This document shows positions 63,505 to 64,000 of a stretch of 64,000 nucleotides of DNA, one piece after another. Origin of the DNA: Amyelois transitella (lineage: Eukaryota > Arthropoda > Insecta > Lepidoptera > Pyralidae); NCBI RefSeq assembly GCF_032362555.1, contig NC_083532.1, forward strand, positions 1,129,001-1,193,000, given 5' to 3'. The notes beneath the pieces were generated by a model, which was given only the letters and a program-made list of their open reading frames with translations, did no database searches and was not told the DNA's origin. Each line of letters opens with the position of its first letter. Position 1 is the stretch's first letter. The translations under genes and the position numbers were made by a program.

Positions 63505-64000
63505 AATGACTGCTGGTCGCTAAGTATCTGTGCCGCGTTTGAGTGTAAAAGTCTATTTCTGTATTTTTTTTTTGTGAAAATTTTCATTCACAAATAACAT
63601 TATTGGTTGACTTTTTTTTAATGACTGCTGGTCGCTAAGTATCTGTGCCGCGTTTGAGTGGAAAAGTCTTTTTCTGTATTTTTTTTTTGTGAAAATTTTC
63701 ATTCAGAAATAAAATTGGTTGACTTTGTTTTTAATGACTGCTGGTAGCTAAGTATCTGTACCGCGTTTGAGTGGAAAAGTCTATTTCTGTATTTTTTTAT
63801 TGTGAAAATTTTCATTCACAAATAACATTATTGGTTAACTTTTTTTTAATGACTGCTGGTCGATAAGTATCTGTGCCGCGTTTGAGTGGAAAAGTCTGTT
63901 TTTTTTTTGGGAAAATTTTCATTCACAAATAACATTATTGGTTGACTTTTTTTTAATGACTGCTGGTCGCTAAATATCTTTGCCGCTTGTTTTTTTTTTG
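63505..64000. repeat. Tandem array, 107-115 bp unit, open at the window end
   Basis: AATGACTGCTGGTCGCTAAG recurs at 63505, 63620, 63733, 63848 and 63955, each followed by GTGCCGCGTTTGAGTGG, a poly(T) run and AAAATTTTCATTCACAAATA. Units differ mainly in poly(T) length. Confidence 0.95.

Overview
The window is animal nuclear DNA, almost certainly from a lepidopteran (moth or butterfly). It is AT-rich, its genes have introns, and roughly half of it is dispersed repeats of kinds typical of Lepidoptera: short non-autonomous Helitrons ending in CTAG, tRNA-derived SINEs, ATGT-tailed SINE-like elements, LINE 3' ends, piggyBac and Harbinger remnants, and a BEL/Pao retrotransposon. No prokaryotic feature, CRISPR array or rRNA was seen.

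Two host genes can be rebuilt from the sequence, both on the minus strand. An Osiris-like (DUF1676) secreted or membrane protein gene has four exons between 23,552 and 13,568. UBXN4 (erasin/UBXD2), an ER-anchored p97/VCP cofactor of ER-associated degradation, has eleven exons from 39,601 to 30,119. All UBXN4 exon junctions agree in phase, giving 555 residues, and the C-terminal 16 residues match the vertebrate protein. Two UBXN4 exons have been partly duplicated in tandem together with their splice donors: a 132-bp array at exon 8 and a 106-bp duplication at exon 10. Both keep the reading frame and could yield longer isoforms. A weak candidate first exon of a third gene lies on the plus strand at 56,627.

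Layout: 1-1,553, 3' part of a LINE. 1,560-13,500, repeat-rich DNA with nested and tandem Helitrons. 13,568-23,552, Osiris-like gene with repeat-filled introns. 23,600-30,100, intergenic repeats. 30,119-39,601, UBXN4. 39,600-41,998, intergenic. 41,999-48,547, complete BEL/Pao element with apparently identical 376-bp LTRs and a GATTT target duplication. 49,281-51,482, degenerate LINE split by a Harbinger-like insertion. 51,561-51,646, two abutting perfect palindromes. 52,000-59,140, mostly low-repeat DNA. 59,141-62,118, one TIR element with a two-exon acidic ORF, a SINE, and a piggyBac-like element nested in a Helitron. 63,505 to the end, a 107-115 bp tandem array running out of the window.

Repeat families named below: SINE-M (head with a GTGCCG/CGGCAC hairpin, tail (ATGT)n), tSINE-1 and tSINE-2 (tRNA-derived), LINE-T (ORF ending in YPSGKEA with an ATGT tail), LINE-B (tail (TATTC)n), and Hel-A, Hel-B and Hel-C (non-autonomous Helitrons). 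Repeat boundaries were read by eye and are accurate to a few bases for TSD- or CTAG-defined ends, and to about 10 bases otherwise.
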